Of a DNA stretch of 64,000 nucleotides, positions 13,601-26,500 are shown piece by piece. The notes below the pieces were generated by a model that was not told where the DNA came from, made no database searches, and was given only the letters and a program-made list of their open reading frames with translations. The stretch comes from Mesaphorura yosii. Its lineage: Eukaryota; Arthropoda; Collembola; Poduromorpha; Tullbergiidae. Position 1 is the first letter of the stretch. Every line of letters begins with the position of its first letter. The position numbers were made by a program, and so were the translations under genes. The stretch covers positions 124,001-188,000 of the forward strand of contig WIXG01000123.1 in the NCBI GenBank assembly GCA_009869945.1, written 5' to 3'.

Positions 13601-15350
13601 ACTTAACTGTCAGCGCCGTAGGTTTAAGAGCGAAAGCAAGATGCTTCTCCCGTGGTGCCAGTGAAGCACCATTAAAAAGTTAATGTTATCGTTTCCCGTA
13701 TGAAATATTCAAATAGTGTCATACCTTGAAAAGTACTTGAAATACTTCATATCCTGGATTGCACGTAAATTGACTGTAATCCTTTCCGCTCGGAGCTTCT
13801 GCTTCCGAATTGCTCCTTCCAGCGAACTATGTAGATTTTCTTGAAACTCCTTCCGAGCAACTTCCTGAACAGCAGCGTTGACGCGTGCATCACCCATCAT
13901 CTTGAAAATTGTTGAATTGACAAATAACTCCAATTTTTGCTATACCTGCCTCAAAAATCTGATGTCCGGAACTTACGTCTTTTAGGCTGACCATGTGGTA
14001 TTGATAGGCAAGATACCATTTCCTCCAGTAATGGACAATCGAGGCGAATTGACGAATGTACCACGGATTGTGAGCCAAGTGAGTCTCACAATGCAGTGAA
14101 TCCCTCAAGTCGTCCTTATCATGTAAATGGCGGTTCTATTTTGCAGAATGGGACACAAGTAATCTCCATTGATGAACTCGTTATTTACTGGATACTGAAT
14201 GGAGAGTATTGGCAGGAATTATGAAGAAGTTAAATGCTAATAAACAATATAATTTAACCTTGGCTGTATGCTGGTTGCATGCGGTGCAACTAGTTTGATG
14301 AGTAGGCCCCATGATACGCCTCTGCCTCCGATGCCGCAGTGACAACAGCTCAGTCTGTGCTCGGATGGCGGTTGAACTCTTGACATGTTGTATTATTGCA
14401 CTAGTTTGGCCTTCACCGAAAGTTTTCGTAATTTTTGGCGTAAACTGAGTTCGCACTACCGGCAAATTCAGAAATTCATTATTACTGGAGTTTGAATCTG
14501 TAATCTGGCTCTTCGGTTTAGCGGTGATGGGAAAAACTATGTCCTCCATTTTCTTCATGACCGTCAGCGACTTCCACCTGCAGAAATCGATCGAAAGGTT
14601 GAAAAGGTGTATTCAGGAGGAACGGAAGATCAAAAGGTTGTCCGTGATGTTTTGGGGACCGGGGGTTTGTTTGATATTTAATTTTTTAAGTGACCATGTC
14701 ACACATTGCTAAGACAATTGTCTCTTCAAACCTTAACTGGAAAATGTATTTAAACACGTCCATCACATTGTCTGACAATTTTTACATTTGGCATTCATGG
14801 ACTGTTGCATTTACGTTCACTGTTGACGCTGTCGAGCCGCTCAATAAAGATTTACAATGGGGGAGGCCAAAGTGATCTACGCCTTGACCGTCTTAATTGC
14901 TCAACTGAATTATTTAAAAACCAGCACGTCTGTCGTGCACTTGCCACCGCTTTGCGTCGCGACGTCTATTTCATTTTCATTTGAGGCACTCTTTACGGCC
15001 TGCTCACGACGCACGATAAACTTGAAAGAAAAATTTGTGCAATTATCACAACAGATCTCTCAGGATTGCAACAGAACATGTGTGCTCTTGCCAATGAAAA
15101 AATCGCATTGCAGAACACATGACATAATCACAACCAAAACCAGTCCGTGCGCTGTGTACACTTTGACACCGTCTTTGTTTGCCTGCGGCCTGAGCAAGCA
15201 CGACGGACTCGAGGTCCATTTTTATGGTCACCTGCCAGCAATCTAAGCCTTATCTCGGAAGTTTATGGGATATGACATGACTTACCCGAATTTCCACCAG
15301 AGGATGAAAATCGAGCAGATGCTGATGATCCATTCCATATACAGAAACAT
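10620..15350 (-). CDS. GPAM: glycerol-3-phosphate acyltransferase, mitochondrial type (GPAT1/mino)
   Basis: This enzyme acylates sn-glycerol-3-phosphate to lysophosphatidate, the first step of triacylglycerol and phospholipid synthesis, at the mitochondrial outer membrane or ER. Twelve exons, minus strand: 15350-15286, 14577-14259, 14135-13977, 13939-13725, 13036-12803, 12724-12549, 12476-12241, 12167-11930, 11854-11670, 11593-11189, 11124-10869, 10792-10620; 886 residues (human GPAM 828). Acyltransferase motifs: HRSHID (HX4D, about 296-301), GGFFIKR (338-344), FFIEGGRTRSGK (about 373-384) and IVPVNFSYEKLIEG (about 408). The C-terminal regulatory half also aligns (QPFSVK, AMEAVIATSL, HPPCQTL). 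The first exon encodes MFLYMEW and a hydrophobic stretch; its ATG follows an in-frame stop, so the start is plausible but the least certain part. The exon 11 donor (GTTATT) is weak but joins in frame. It differs from GNPAT by its length and the GPAM-like C-terminus. Confidence 0.93.
13417..13670. repeat. degenerate ~99-bp tandem repeat, about 2.5 copies, in GPAT1 intron 4
   Basis: Three consecutive segments align at a spacing of 98-100 bp. CTACCCCG recurs at 13443 and 13541. TGGTGCCAGTGAA occurs at 13454 and again 198 bp later at 13652, with the middle copy (13552) diverged. A GAAAGCAA-type block precedes each core. It is GC-richer than its surroundings and lies in the largest GPAT1 intron of the acyltransferase region (13037-13724). 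Confidence 0.7.
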
Positions 15351-18300
15351 TGCTTGCACTTTGTTGTCACGAATCCACTTTGGAAAGTATTCCGAAGCTC
15401 ACGGGCTAGACCCGTGAGTCAAGTGACTCGACAAGCTAATTTCCCTGTGGCGTCGTAACTGTGTCGACTCAACAGCTTAATCTTTCACGATGGAACAATG
15501 GTTGATGCAGCTACTTAGCTGTCATTAGCCCACAATTGCCAACATCGTCGATTCTTGTTTATAAGTCTGTAGTGAAGCTAGAGAATTTGTCTGTAATGCT
15601 TGCACTGATCCGCACTTCATACAATTCAGCTTCTAGCAAATAGATATTTTATGGAACACTCTTCGTCACGATAAATCTGGCACAATTTTTGTAGGATTTA
15701 GGAATACAGCTCCAATGGCTGAAGTGCAAACAAAGAGCACAAACACCGGCTCAAGAAAGTCACTGCACGAGATTTTAGATTTTAGGCCTCATTCCACCAG
15801 ACTGCACTATTGAGATTTCTTACAAGAGTCGCAACAAAGATGGTGCGTATCCCAAACGATGCGACGCGAGCAAACGTTTGCGTGGAACTGATTCCATTTT
15901 GAGAGGTTTGTCTTTGTGTATCTCGCTTCTCGCAAATTTGTAACTGTAAAGATGTAGCGAAAGATGTGTAATGCAGACTGGTGAGTCGCCTACAATTATG
16001 TTTTGATTCGTACTTTGTACAGCACCATCGTATCGTACGATGATTCTTGGGAATGCCGAGCCAAGATGGACCGACGACGACTCGGACACAATTCACGTAA
16101 ACATGCAATCATCCATTCAACAATGTACTCGGTGGTAAAACAAAAGAGCAACCCAAGCACTAAGCACATTGTACGCGTTTCGCATACTCATTTTTGATTG
16201 TAGTTTGCAAAATCTGTATATTGATACGAAAAGGTAGTTTCTACAATACGTTTCTGCCATACGATAGCTGTCCTGAGAGCCAAAGCATACACGCAGGCAA
16301 TAAACGAGTATGGGAGTGTGCAGCGTCTTGAGTAATCTGAATCTTATGAGACTCCACTGCATTCAGACTCGCACACATGCCAAGGTGCCAAGTCCCATGC
16401 CAGAATGCTAACGCTGCAACCAGTCAGCGACTCGACTTTGTGTGCATTTTAAGATGAAAGCAAAATTATTAAAACGATTTCATACATTCACACATTTATC
16501 ATTACTATCATCATTAACGCATGAGTTTTCATGATGCGTTGCTAATACGCTTTACCTTTACCCACTTTAAATTTTGTGTAATTGACAAAGTAGCACAAGT
16601 ACAGTGAACTGACGCTGCTCCTCGCAGTGGCATTTGGTCGTGCTGTGATTATCTTTGCTCGCATCTTTTGACTGGCTGAGTGCATCGAACGAACAAGGCA
16701 ATCAGATGCACGTAAACAATACATCACATCCTCTCATTTTCTAGAATCCATATAGTAAGGGAAACTACTTGGATTACGCAATACGCAACAATGGACTGTA
16801 CGTGCTGTCGACATTAGGCTTGGGTCAGATGATTCACCAAGCGATTATCTTTATGCGATAATCCTAATTAGGCTCTGTTTTCAGTGATGGTACATTTTTT
16901 TGTGTTTGCAGCAGAGATACAAAGCATGTGGTTTAATCGAGATCATTAACACGTAAACTAGAGTACAAACACCTTGAAAGTTTTTGTTTTAGAACTGTCT
17001 GACGCTCACTACCCTGTCTGGGGTGTATCTTGGTTGTCGAGTTGTTCCTTGACACACTCACCACTCGCGATTCGTGATTGCTAATGGCTGCAATTGCATT
17101 TATGCGTCATTAAGGAATTTAAGAATGTAGGAAACTGCACATGATTCACGATGGAAGTCATAAATTCGGAAGCCGTAAACCATGAACCATGTGAACTAAA
17201 GTGCATTTAATTCTCAGTCGCATCGTTATTGTTGTTTTCTTTTATAATGAGCACATTGTTGTGTGAGAAAGAAAGAGATCACCTTCCTGTGAGAGATTTG
17301 GCCTGCAAAAATGATAAGATAATTAGCACAAGGTGTTCTTAATCGCAGTCATTATTGTCCATAAATAAATTGCCACATGGCACACTAAACGTAAACAACT
17401 TCTGGGAATTGACCTAATAGCGCTGGATTTGTCAGGCTCAGGTTCTACAAATGATTGCTTTGCGGTGTTTGAATTTTGAAACACTTGACGCAATTAACCT
17501 TTCGATTGTCAACAGTAAATATTGCTCTCGCGAGTTGCTTCTTATGAAATACGATTCAATTTCACATCGGCAATGAATTGCAAATTTTACCTTCACCTTT
17601 CGATTTCGGAGAAGATAAGTCGCAATGAATAAAAGTAGTTATTCCACTCGTGTATTGAGCAAGTTGATCCTGATAATGAATTAGGCAATGTTGAGCAAAA
17701 ATAAATCAAATTGCATCGAACATCGACCATCCTGCCCTACCCATTCCTCGTTCCTTGTTCCTTGTTGGTGCATTTGTAATTTGTACAGCAGACTTATGCT
17801 ACACTAAAAACTAATGAAAAATTCGTAATGAAGACGGCCAGTCTGTAGAAGAATGCACAATGAAAATTGTGTGGAAACAAAATACATAAAATAAAAATAT
17901 TCAAATGAGGTGCGACGAGATGCGCGTTGCTGAGCCGATTTCAGAAGAGATAGAGATGAGATGATCCGATCAGTGAAGTGAATGCTGTGCGGTGATGAAA
18001 CTAGTTTTTGGTCAAATGAATGACCAGCTGCTACTATACTGAGCACAATGCTAAGATTTGTAAATTTTCAACTTGTACAGTACAGTTGCCGTGTAGGTGC
18101 CTGCAGAATTTTATTCTGGTTTTGCACGCATGCAGCATGCATAAGAAAGGAATTCGACGCTCGAATGGACTCTGTCGAAGTCGCACTTGAAGATGAAGCA
18201 ATACCACCACCGACACAACCGCAATGCAATACGTAAAACTTGTTCGACAACAAAATGGTAAACCAAAATGAACTTTCACCTTCTTCTCGACAACTCATTG

Positions 18301-19959
18301 CTGTTTCCTCATCACCGTGCACTTCTTGGTCAAGATGCAGAGCGAACGCGAATTTGCCGTCAATGGCACTGCACAACAAGACGTATGACTACGAAACAAT
18401 AATACTTGGCGCTTATTACATCATCAAATCGAAGGAACGATCCCAACATGACTGTTAGAATACGTTTACGTTTGCTAATCAACTTCGCAATAAAGAATTT
18501 GTAAGTCAAGGGTATGCAAATATTTCGGAATCCTGACAAATTGCCAGCATGGCTCACGAGCTACTCCAGACAGGCGTAGTAGTTCAGGATGCAACAGAGG
18601 ATATGGCAAAGCGTAATGAACGATGAAGGGAAAATTCATAGTCAATAATGCCACAATTAGTCGTCTTGAGTGTATACGCTGTAATTGCATCATAATCGTG
18701 CAAAGTGTAAACTCCTGTGCCGCTCGCTAATAAGTAAATGCAATAAAATTATGTACTAAACAAATTGTCAAGTTAAATTGAATCTTTTCAATGGTCAAAT
18801 ATTTGCAAATATATTTGCATATTACAAATTATCGCTTGTCATCATCGTCGGATGACCATTTCACCGCCTCAAGTCTCGAATGCAAACTTTGTTGTGCAAT
18901 GAATTTAGTGGTATTGGTCTTAATTTCAGGACAACCCATGCAACTTTACCTCTGTATTGGAATTGCAGATGGATTTCATATTCACATCTCAAATTTGCAA
19001 TCTGCGAGTCAAGTTTAATCAGCGAAAGTGATTTAAGTATTTCGTCTCCCTAGTTTAAGGAAGAACACGAAATTCGCTCTTATAAAACCAGAGAAGCATA
19101 ACATTTCTTACCAGTTTAAAATTGTGCGGAAAGAAGAGAGAGCAAACCTTCGTCCAAGTTGAGTTTTAATTTGCTGGTAATCTGCTAACGATGTAACTTG
19201 TACTGCGAATTTCAATTTCTTGTAACTTGCAACACGTAAAGAGTAAAAACGCTGTGGGTTTGGCAGTACTGAATACAGAATTGCCTACACACCTCCCAGT
19301 TCAGCCAATCATTTACGTGCATTGAGCAACACTTCGTTCGGAACGCATCTTCATTTACAGTGTTGTTTACTTTATTCTGAATTGCAGTCCGGCGGGGTTA
19401 ACCGCCTTGTGCCGGCTCATCTTCGCGTGAAATACCTGAGTTTCTAGAGATCCAAGGTTACTGGTAAATGCGCAGTATTTAATAACCAGTCTGAAATAAG
19501 TCTACTAGAATGTACATTTATTCGCAAGTATTTACTTACTGAAATGAGAACTGACATTTTAAGCATGCATTGATCTGACTATAAGATCAGTCTTATATGG
19601 CTACAATCCCTTACTGTGGAATTTCAATTTGACGCTAAGCACAATCGTGCCGAATGCACAGTATAATATAAGGGAAATGGCAGAACTGACTACTCTAATT
19701 ATAAATCTAAACAGTAGCAATCTACTTCATCTTGGAATGGTTCAAAGACAAAGATGCTACCACTTATTTAATGTCACCGGGGTTCCGTTCTCTTTCCAGT
19801 TGATTGTCAAGCATGATGTGCTCGCAAATATATTAACTTTAAAACAAAGACACAAAAGTTTGTCAACTTAATTATGGTTCGTTATACATCGTATACTTGT
19901 CTTAAAACTCTACATTAATCTTGAGAATGCTGAGCTATGCATTGAGAGCAGAAATTAAT
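15351..19959. other. 4.6-kb intergenic region between GPAT1 and the fasciclin gene
   Basis: Both flanking genes are on the minus strand, so this holds the GPAT1 promoter (right of 15350) and the fasciclin 3' UTR (left of 19960). Only short open frames of under 110 codons occur, none recognisable. A perfect hairpin lies at 15398-15418. No tRNA-like cloverleaf or conserved domain was seen. Confidence 0.5.
15398..15418. repeat. perfect 8-bp inverted repeat (hairpin) just upstream of GPAT1 start
   Basis: CTCACGGG, five bases, then CCCGTGAG. On the minus strand it sits 48 nt before the chosen GPAT1 ATG, so it could form a stem in the 5' UTR or be a palindromic binding site. Confidence 0.6.
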
Positions 19960-22270
19960 TTACAAAGTGGTTCTTGTTTCGTTGTTGACAAGTTTGTGAG
20001 ACTCGTCCTGATTAAATTCTTTCTCCAATTCGTGTTTGTTCAGTACCATTCCACGCCTCAGAGTCCCAAATTCCATGTTAAATTCACTCATTTCAATATT
20101 TGTCAAAAAGTTCAGGTCGTAGGTGAGCACAGTGTCGATTATGTGAACAACTCCATTCACGACTGGAATGTCGGCCTTCAGAATTTTGATGTAGCCATTG
20201 AGCAGCGTCGCATATCCTGCAAGATGAAAGGCAATTGAGCAAACAACTTATTACTGGCCGCAAATGTATTGCAAATTGTGCACACGTACTTGAAAATCCA
20301 TCGGAGGAAACTGAAACTTTAATCTCCTTGTAGTAATTGGTCGTCAGGTATTGTCCGTTTACGAGTCCATTGCTGTAGTATGTTCCATTCACAATGTGAT
20401 AATTGACCAAATCTGGTTATGATTTAGTAAGATTGAAATTTGCACACATTTGAATAGAATAGAAGTATTCAAATTTAATCTTACTTTGAAGTGCCTGGAC
20501 ATCGTTCGCAATTGCGGTGTAATCAAATCCCTTGAATGCCTCATTGTATGGCAGGAACAGCGTCACTGGACTGTTTTTGTCTTCCAGGAATGAAAGAAGG
20601 CCAGAGTCCACCACGGCAGAGAGAAATACTAGGCAAGGAAGGCATGATGTACAGAATTTTAAAGGACTAAACGCAACAGTAAAAACCTCCTTGAACTTAC
20701 CACTGAAGTCGTGAACTTCTGCTAAATATTCTGAGTGAAGTCGCACTTTCGTTGGGACAAGAACCCTGTCCGTAACGTGCAAAACTCCATTAAATGTGTT
20801 AATGTCGCCAATCAGCATTCTTGCTCCGTCCACAGTGTAAATTCGCTGTGATGAAAGGGGTATACGTTTAAACATAATGTTGTGAGAAAATGAAAATGAT
20901 TTTACTTCAAGATGGCTTACGTAATCGCTTTCCTGGTTGTAAACGTTGATTCGGAGTCGATTCCCTCCACTGCGAGCGTTCATTATTAAAAATTCGTTCC
21001 CAAGTGACTCCAGCAACACTTCAATCTTAATGAAGTGGTTCATGATGAAGGCGCGCAGAAGTTTAATGTCGTCTCGCAAGCTTTGCAGAAACCAAGCTGG
21101 AAGTTTCTCGAAAGCAGGATCCACGGGAGCGAAAAACGTGTAATTGGCTAAGGGCGAAAAATGAGATTCGAAATTGTACCAACTGATTTGAATATTAAAA
21201 TAAAGAAAAAGACGGATTTGCGTACATGTTTGAGTAAACAATTGCTCCAGCCCAGCTTGCTGTATCAAGGTGAATATTGTGACAAGACGGAGCTGCTGCA
21301 GGACGTCGACCATGTTGCACAGCGGAAGGTTGCTACCCATTGGATAGGCTTGGTTCGCGTAGTACTGCTGCCGTAATAAACTATTCACAATCCAGAATCC
21401 AGGCGGGATAAGCGGACCCACTGGAATCCCTGCACATGTCGGTTGCAACAATGGATTTGGTGGAGCAACAGAGAAACCAGGATCAATGAAGTTTGGTCGT
21501 TGAGGTAAGATTAAAGATGGCCGTGGAATTGACGAGTCAGGTTGATATCCACCTGGATGGTCCGCAGGCACAAATTCGCCATGAGAAGGAACAAAGTAAC
21601 CTGTTTGTCCAGGAAGAAGGTAGGGTGGATCGCCTGGGAAGAAGTGCCCGTGGATAATGCTTGGACTGCCCCCGGTGCCAGGGTTGGGAATTGATGGCAT
21701 TGCCGGAGCTTGTGGTGTTTCGGGCATGTTTGGAGCGCTGACTCCAGATGTATCCGGCATTGTCGGGGTTTGAGGGCTCTCTATTGGTGGTAACGGTGGA
21801 GTTGTAGGGGTGGTGGTAGTAACAGTAGGGTACTGTATTGGCGGAATTTGCACGGGAGGCGGAGATGGATACTGTGGCTTAGGGTACTCAGGAAGCTTGG
21901 GCGTGCTGGTTTGTGGCATCTCTGGATATTGTACTGGACTTTGCAATGGGTTCCATGGATATGGAGGCGCAAATGGGCCGTATAAAGGCATCGGCGGTCT
22001 GTTCTCGAAGGGCCGACCTTCTGTTGCATCCAAAGGCTGCAGTGGGCACAAAGGCCCTAGTGGTGCTTGCGTAGTGGTGGTGGGTTGGTAGCACGGAGAT
22101 CCCATCGCGTAATTCGGATCAATTTGCGCAGGGTTCCCGAAACCAAACATGTCCAGCACACCTCTAGCTTTGTTGTTGGCTTCATTTCCGACTGCTGGAT
22201 CGCCAAATGTTTGAGAAATTGAAATTAAACTCGCCACCAGAGTCACACTAAACAGCCTTGACCTCCCCAT
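19960..22270 (-). CDS. secreted proline-rich protein with two fasciclin (FAS1) domains
   Basis: FAS1 domains mediate adhesion between cells and extracellular matrix. Exons, minus strand: 22270-21226, 21147-20921, 20845-20701, 20628-20485, 20412-20290 and 20216-19960; 646 residues. A signal peptide (about 1-23, hydrophobic run ending near QTFG) is followed by about 290 residues rich in Pro, Thr and Gln (YPKPQYPSPPP, TTTTPTTPPLPP). FAS1 domain 1 spans about 319-462 (NYTFFAPVDPAFEKLP; GVLHVTDRVLVP) and domain 2 about 466-600 (VTLFLPYNEAFKGF; NYHIVNG; GVVHIIDTVL). The tail is hydrophilic, with no GPI signal or membrane helix, so the product is probably secreted. Introns of 72-78 bp are in-frame read-throughs in the unspliced sequence but have clear splice sites. 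It resembles periostin/midline-fasciclin-type proteins only in the FAS1 domains; no orthologue is named. Confidence 0.85.
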
Positions 22271-25200
22271 CTTTCCGTGAAACTAACCAAACGGAGTATT
22301 TACGCCAGAAAGGTGACGATGATGCACAAAACGTTCTGGAGTTACGGAACGAGACGAGTGAGACACTCTTGTCTCATTGTTGAAGTCCAAACTGAATCTG
22401 ACTTCAATGAAAAGAAACGCCAAACACTTTTATTCTCCAGCGTTAGCAAAGGTTTCCATCCAGAATCGCTACGAACAGTCTCACAATGGATCGGTACCCA
22501 ATTTAATAGTATGAACGCCTTACATAATAACAGGTAACGAAATATGTACCTGGAATTCAACGACAGCGATGCGACCCTTGTAATGAGTTTCGGCCGAAAA
22601 GAAGTCGTCCGTCTCCTTCCTTCTTTTTCCTTTTCCTCATCTTTTCGATTTCGCCAAGCATCGGATTACGTTTTTCCCTCAAAATGCTGAGAAGACAAAA
22701 AAGTGATTACGGAAAGGTAAAACTTTGAAGACTTGAGGTACTTCACTCCCAGATCGCCTCTCTGCCAGGGAGACCTGTCAATCTGTAATTACAGGAGGGT
22801 AAATCACCGTACAATGAATTTAGCAACACTGCATCTTTGATGTTAACACTCCGAGTCTTCCAGACATGGAACGGACAAGGCATTTATGAGAATTCACCTG
22901 TTTCTGAGTCTTTAGTTCTTCAAGCTCGAGCTTCTGACGGTCAAGGTCTTCACTATTTTAACCTTTACACCGGCGTCAAGATGTTCGGACTGCAGATCAG
23001 AAATGTCTTGTCCAGCTTGTTCAAGAAAGAAGACTGAAACTTGGAATTCCAGATTTCGTCTCAATTTGTGCGTCCAGCAAGTCCAATTCAAATAAGAAAC
23101 GAATGGTTATGAACACATTACGTAAACATCAAAATCCTTTCCTTCCGTTCACATCAAGTGAGCAGTAATCAGCAAGGCTTTAAACAATAGACTCATTGTT
23201 TGCCCAGAATATACACCAAATCAAGGGTTCATGGCCAGTGCGGATGTGCCCTTCCTTGACATTCAATGCGACATAACTTTGGTATTTAGTGTAGCTCAGT
23301 CAATAAATCGAGCATCTCATTTCGGTGCATGCGCTCGAATGTCGTTTATGATACTGTAGAAAGGAGAATCATATAATCTTGCATGTGTCAAGCTGCCCCG
23401 ATGCATCTTGTTTCTTGCATTGTCCAGTGCGTGCTGTATGAATAGAATGCGTCAAGTTAACTAGCTTTGTTTGTTAATAGTTCTTCCAAAAAACATTCTT
23501 TCGTCGATCCGGGCACTGTGTACGGATCAGCCAGGCTCCGGTTGTACAGCTCGGTCAGTGGTGCCGCCGTATATGAATTAATCACCAGCAAAGATGCTAC
23601 TTATCTTGTCCGGCATCCTGCCCAGAGATGCGTCTTTGAGTTTCCCTCATATTTCGTGAAATTAATGAACTATTGTAATTGAAACTCGTTCCAGAAGAAT
23701 AGCCTAATTATTTGTGTGAGAGAGTACAATGGAAGTTTTACGGGCAATCTCAGCGGGTAGTAATATCATATTTATTGCAGCAAGAGAATAATGTGTTATG
23801 GTCCAGTCTAAACTAAGGAACTGAAAAATGTTTTCAATTTTCAATTCAATTTTGTTTTCTCATCTCGGAATGAAAGACTGGCTGGGTTGGCATTATTATT
23901 ACGTTACATAACTATCCATAATGATTTCGGGTCACTTGCGTATCTCTTGTTTTGCTACATATAAAGTACAAACTGTTGACTACCTGCCTCCGTTCGTTTC
24001 GGTTTCATTCTTGCATTTATCAAATGCCCTTGACCCTTCTTCAGGATCCTTTTCATCATTCCTTGACTGTTCCTTCTCTTCCCTCATGACTCATGAGCCA
24101 TAGAGCGTAGTAAGTGGACAGAGCAGCCTATGTGGATCTCAAAGCACTTATCATTGTGATTTCCTTCTTACTGCATTTTATGTTGTTCAACGATTCGGCT
24201 CTGAAAGCTGCTCAGTCCGTCAGTCCGTGCTAATCGGAAGTAGAAAACAGGGTTGAAAGACTTGGATCTGGAACCGGGAGAGTTTTTCTCAAATTATTTA
24301 AATTGTACTGCGGGTGCTTTGACTAATTGCCAGAGACCTCGTGGGAAAGAAAACGACCTACTTTTGGCAGGAAGGTTCCTGGAGCTCACGTCCTCCTTAT
24401 TTACCTCTGATTCACCTAACATCTGAATCTCTCATGAATTGTTGACCTGACCCTACCAGATATTTCATGAAAATATCAAGCAGCCCCTTATAAACGGTAG
24501 ATGTTCCTCATAAATGAAAAGAAGACGGCACACAAAAAGGGACTAGCGTCTTAATTGAAGTGCAATGCAGTGAACCTTAACGCTTCAGTGAGTCCGGTCA
24601 GGCCTCATGTTCTCTCACACATCTTCGTCCTTACGAAGGGTCAAGTTATGTAATCCTTTCCTTGCCCATCTTCTTAATCTTGTTAACCCCTTCGTACCAT
24701 TCCTTTGCACTTGTTTAACCCTTTTCATTGTCATCCTCGTTCAAGGACTTTTTAACCTGTTACAAATATTTTCTTAATGGTTTCTGTTCCGTGATACTGT
24801 GTTATGTCACTCATTTCACAAAGTTCAAGGCTAAATGCAAACATCGTGGGCAATAAACCATACAAAAATCAAACACCAGGTAACTGAGAATTTGTTTGAG
24901 TACCATATATTTCATGGTAAGGTGTTGCAATTAGAATTTTAAAATGGAAGCCAGCCTTTGCCAGGAAGAATTATAACGCAAAATACTTTTTAAGTTAGTG
25001 CCGCAAGTGTCGAAATTGTGATTTTAATTAATTTATGCTTATGACATGAATGTTTTACATTGAATATTAAAACCAGGTATTGGACGCTGGGTGCCATTGG
25101 CTTCCACCAAACGCATCTTTTGCAAATATTTACATTAATAAAGCATAAATAGAACATTTAATGTCCGATTGTAACATATCACGTAAAGAACAAAGACTCT

Positions 25201-25537
25201 GCGCAACCTTGTGAATTAGTTTAAATGTGTACAGGCGAGAAGGTGTCTTCGCAAATCTCGTCTGTTCGAACGCACAAAAATTCAAGGACTTTGCTATTGC
25301 TTTCACAGCAGAGTGATAAATGACTCATCCTAGCATTTCAAAATAATTAGTAACAGGCCCTGGCCTCATCCGAACAAGATTTAACACTCCCTCTGGACAA
25401 ATATTATTCCAAATCCCTTATTCCAAATTGTGACAAACCTGAAATTATTTCAACTCGGTCCAAATTTCCAAATCACACTTTCGTCCTTTTAACAGTGGAA
25501 GTGCCAACTGGTTCTGAATTAAATTGCCAACGCTAAA
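22271..25537. other. 3.3-kb intergenic region, divergent promoters of fasciclin gene and CHMP3
   Basis: Head-to-head spacing between the fasciclin gene (-) and CHMP3 (+). Open frames are all under 90 codons and unconvincing. No repeat family or RNA gene was recognised. Confidence 0.5.
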
Positions 25538-26500
25538 ATGGGTCTATTTGGCAAATCCCCAGACAGAGATCCCAAAACGCAGGTAAGCCATGTACTTGAT
25601 TACAAAACGAATGTAATTTGTTTCGGAAGCTTTGGGACATGGTTGTCATTGTTGCATGTTGTAATCAGGTTACGGAATGGACTCGCAAAATTCGTAAGGA
25701 AATGCTCGCCCTAGATCGACAAATACGAGGTAAGCCAGTGATCTACCCTAAGGCTCCTCTTGTAGTGTGCTGATCATGATCCTTAATGAATTTAAATATT
25801 TCAGGAATCCAGCGAGAAGAAGAGAAAATCAAACGATCATTAAAAGACGCAGCTAAGAAAGGCGACAAGGATGTTTGCATTGTCTATGCCAAGGAGTTAG
25901 TTCGGTCGAAGCGCGCTATCAGCAAGATACACACCTCGAAAGCTCATTTGAACTCCATCCAAATGCACATGAAGGAGCAATTATGTAAGCAGCATCTCTT
26001 ACTGGAATTTGCCATTACTTGCTGGATTTTAAGTAATTCGTACTTCCTTTCAGCCGTCTTAAAGACTGCCGGTGCTTTGCAAAAGTCTACACAAGTCATG
26101 ACCTCCCTTCAGGCTCTCTTCAAAATACCTGAGATGAATGCAGCAATGCGAGAAATGTCCAAAGAAATGATGAAGGCAGGAATTATTGAAGAAATGATTC
26201 AGGACACATTTGACAGTTTAGAGGACACGGAGGAACTGGAGCAAGAGGCGGAGGAAGAAATCCAGAACGTAATTTACAAGTTCTAATGATATTATTGAAA
26301 TAGAAGTACCAATGGACTATCATAAAATTATGCATTTGTAGGTTCTTTGGGAAGCTACGGCTGGACAACTTGGAAAAGCTCCTGCTGCCGCCACCCACGA
26401 GTTACCTGGGCCAAGTGCGGCTGCGGCGGTATCGGACGAGGAGGAGGATGACGAAGAGCTCGAGAAAATGCAGAGTCGTCTTCAGGCTCTGAAAAGTTAA
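25538..26500 (+). CDS. CHMP3: CHMP3 / Vps24, ESCRT-III subunit
   Basis: CHMP3 is an ESCRT-III subunit that polymerises on endosomal membranes with CHMP2/4 for multivesicular-body sorting, abscission and membrane repair. Exons: 25538-25582, 25669-25729, 25805-25984, 26054-26268 and 26342-26500; 219 residues (human CHMP3 222). It starts MGLFGKSPDRDPK and has the basic helical hairpin of Snf7-family proteins (VTEWTRKIRKEM, EEEKIKRSLKDAAKKGD, YAKELVRSKRAISKI), then acidic C-terminal helices (QEAEEEIQNVLWE). It ends with an acidic stretch and a putative MIT-interacting motif (EELEKMQSRLQALKS). LQALFKIPEMNAAMREMSKEMMKAGIIEEM is split here by naming only its ends: the LFKIPEMN and MMKAGIIEEM segments are typical of CHMP3 rather than CHMP2. 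Confidence 0.96.

Noticed and set aside
21781..22094. Open frames on both strands overlapping the fasciclin proline-rich region (Gly-rich on plus, His/Cys-rich on minus)
   Set aside because: They are out-of-frame and antisense shadows of a repetitive Pro/Thr coding sequence.
20417..22270. One uninterrupted 617-codon reading of the fasciclin gene
   Set aside because: FAS1 motifs are broken by inserted segments with GT-AG ends and lengths divisible by three; splicing restores the FAS1 domains.
23284..23350. tRNA-like start (GTAGCTCAGT) near 23291
   Set aside because: No matching acceptor stem or T-loop GTTCRAN at the right spacing.
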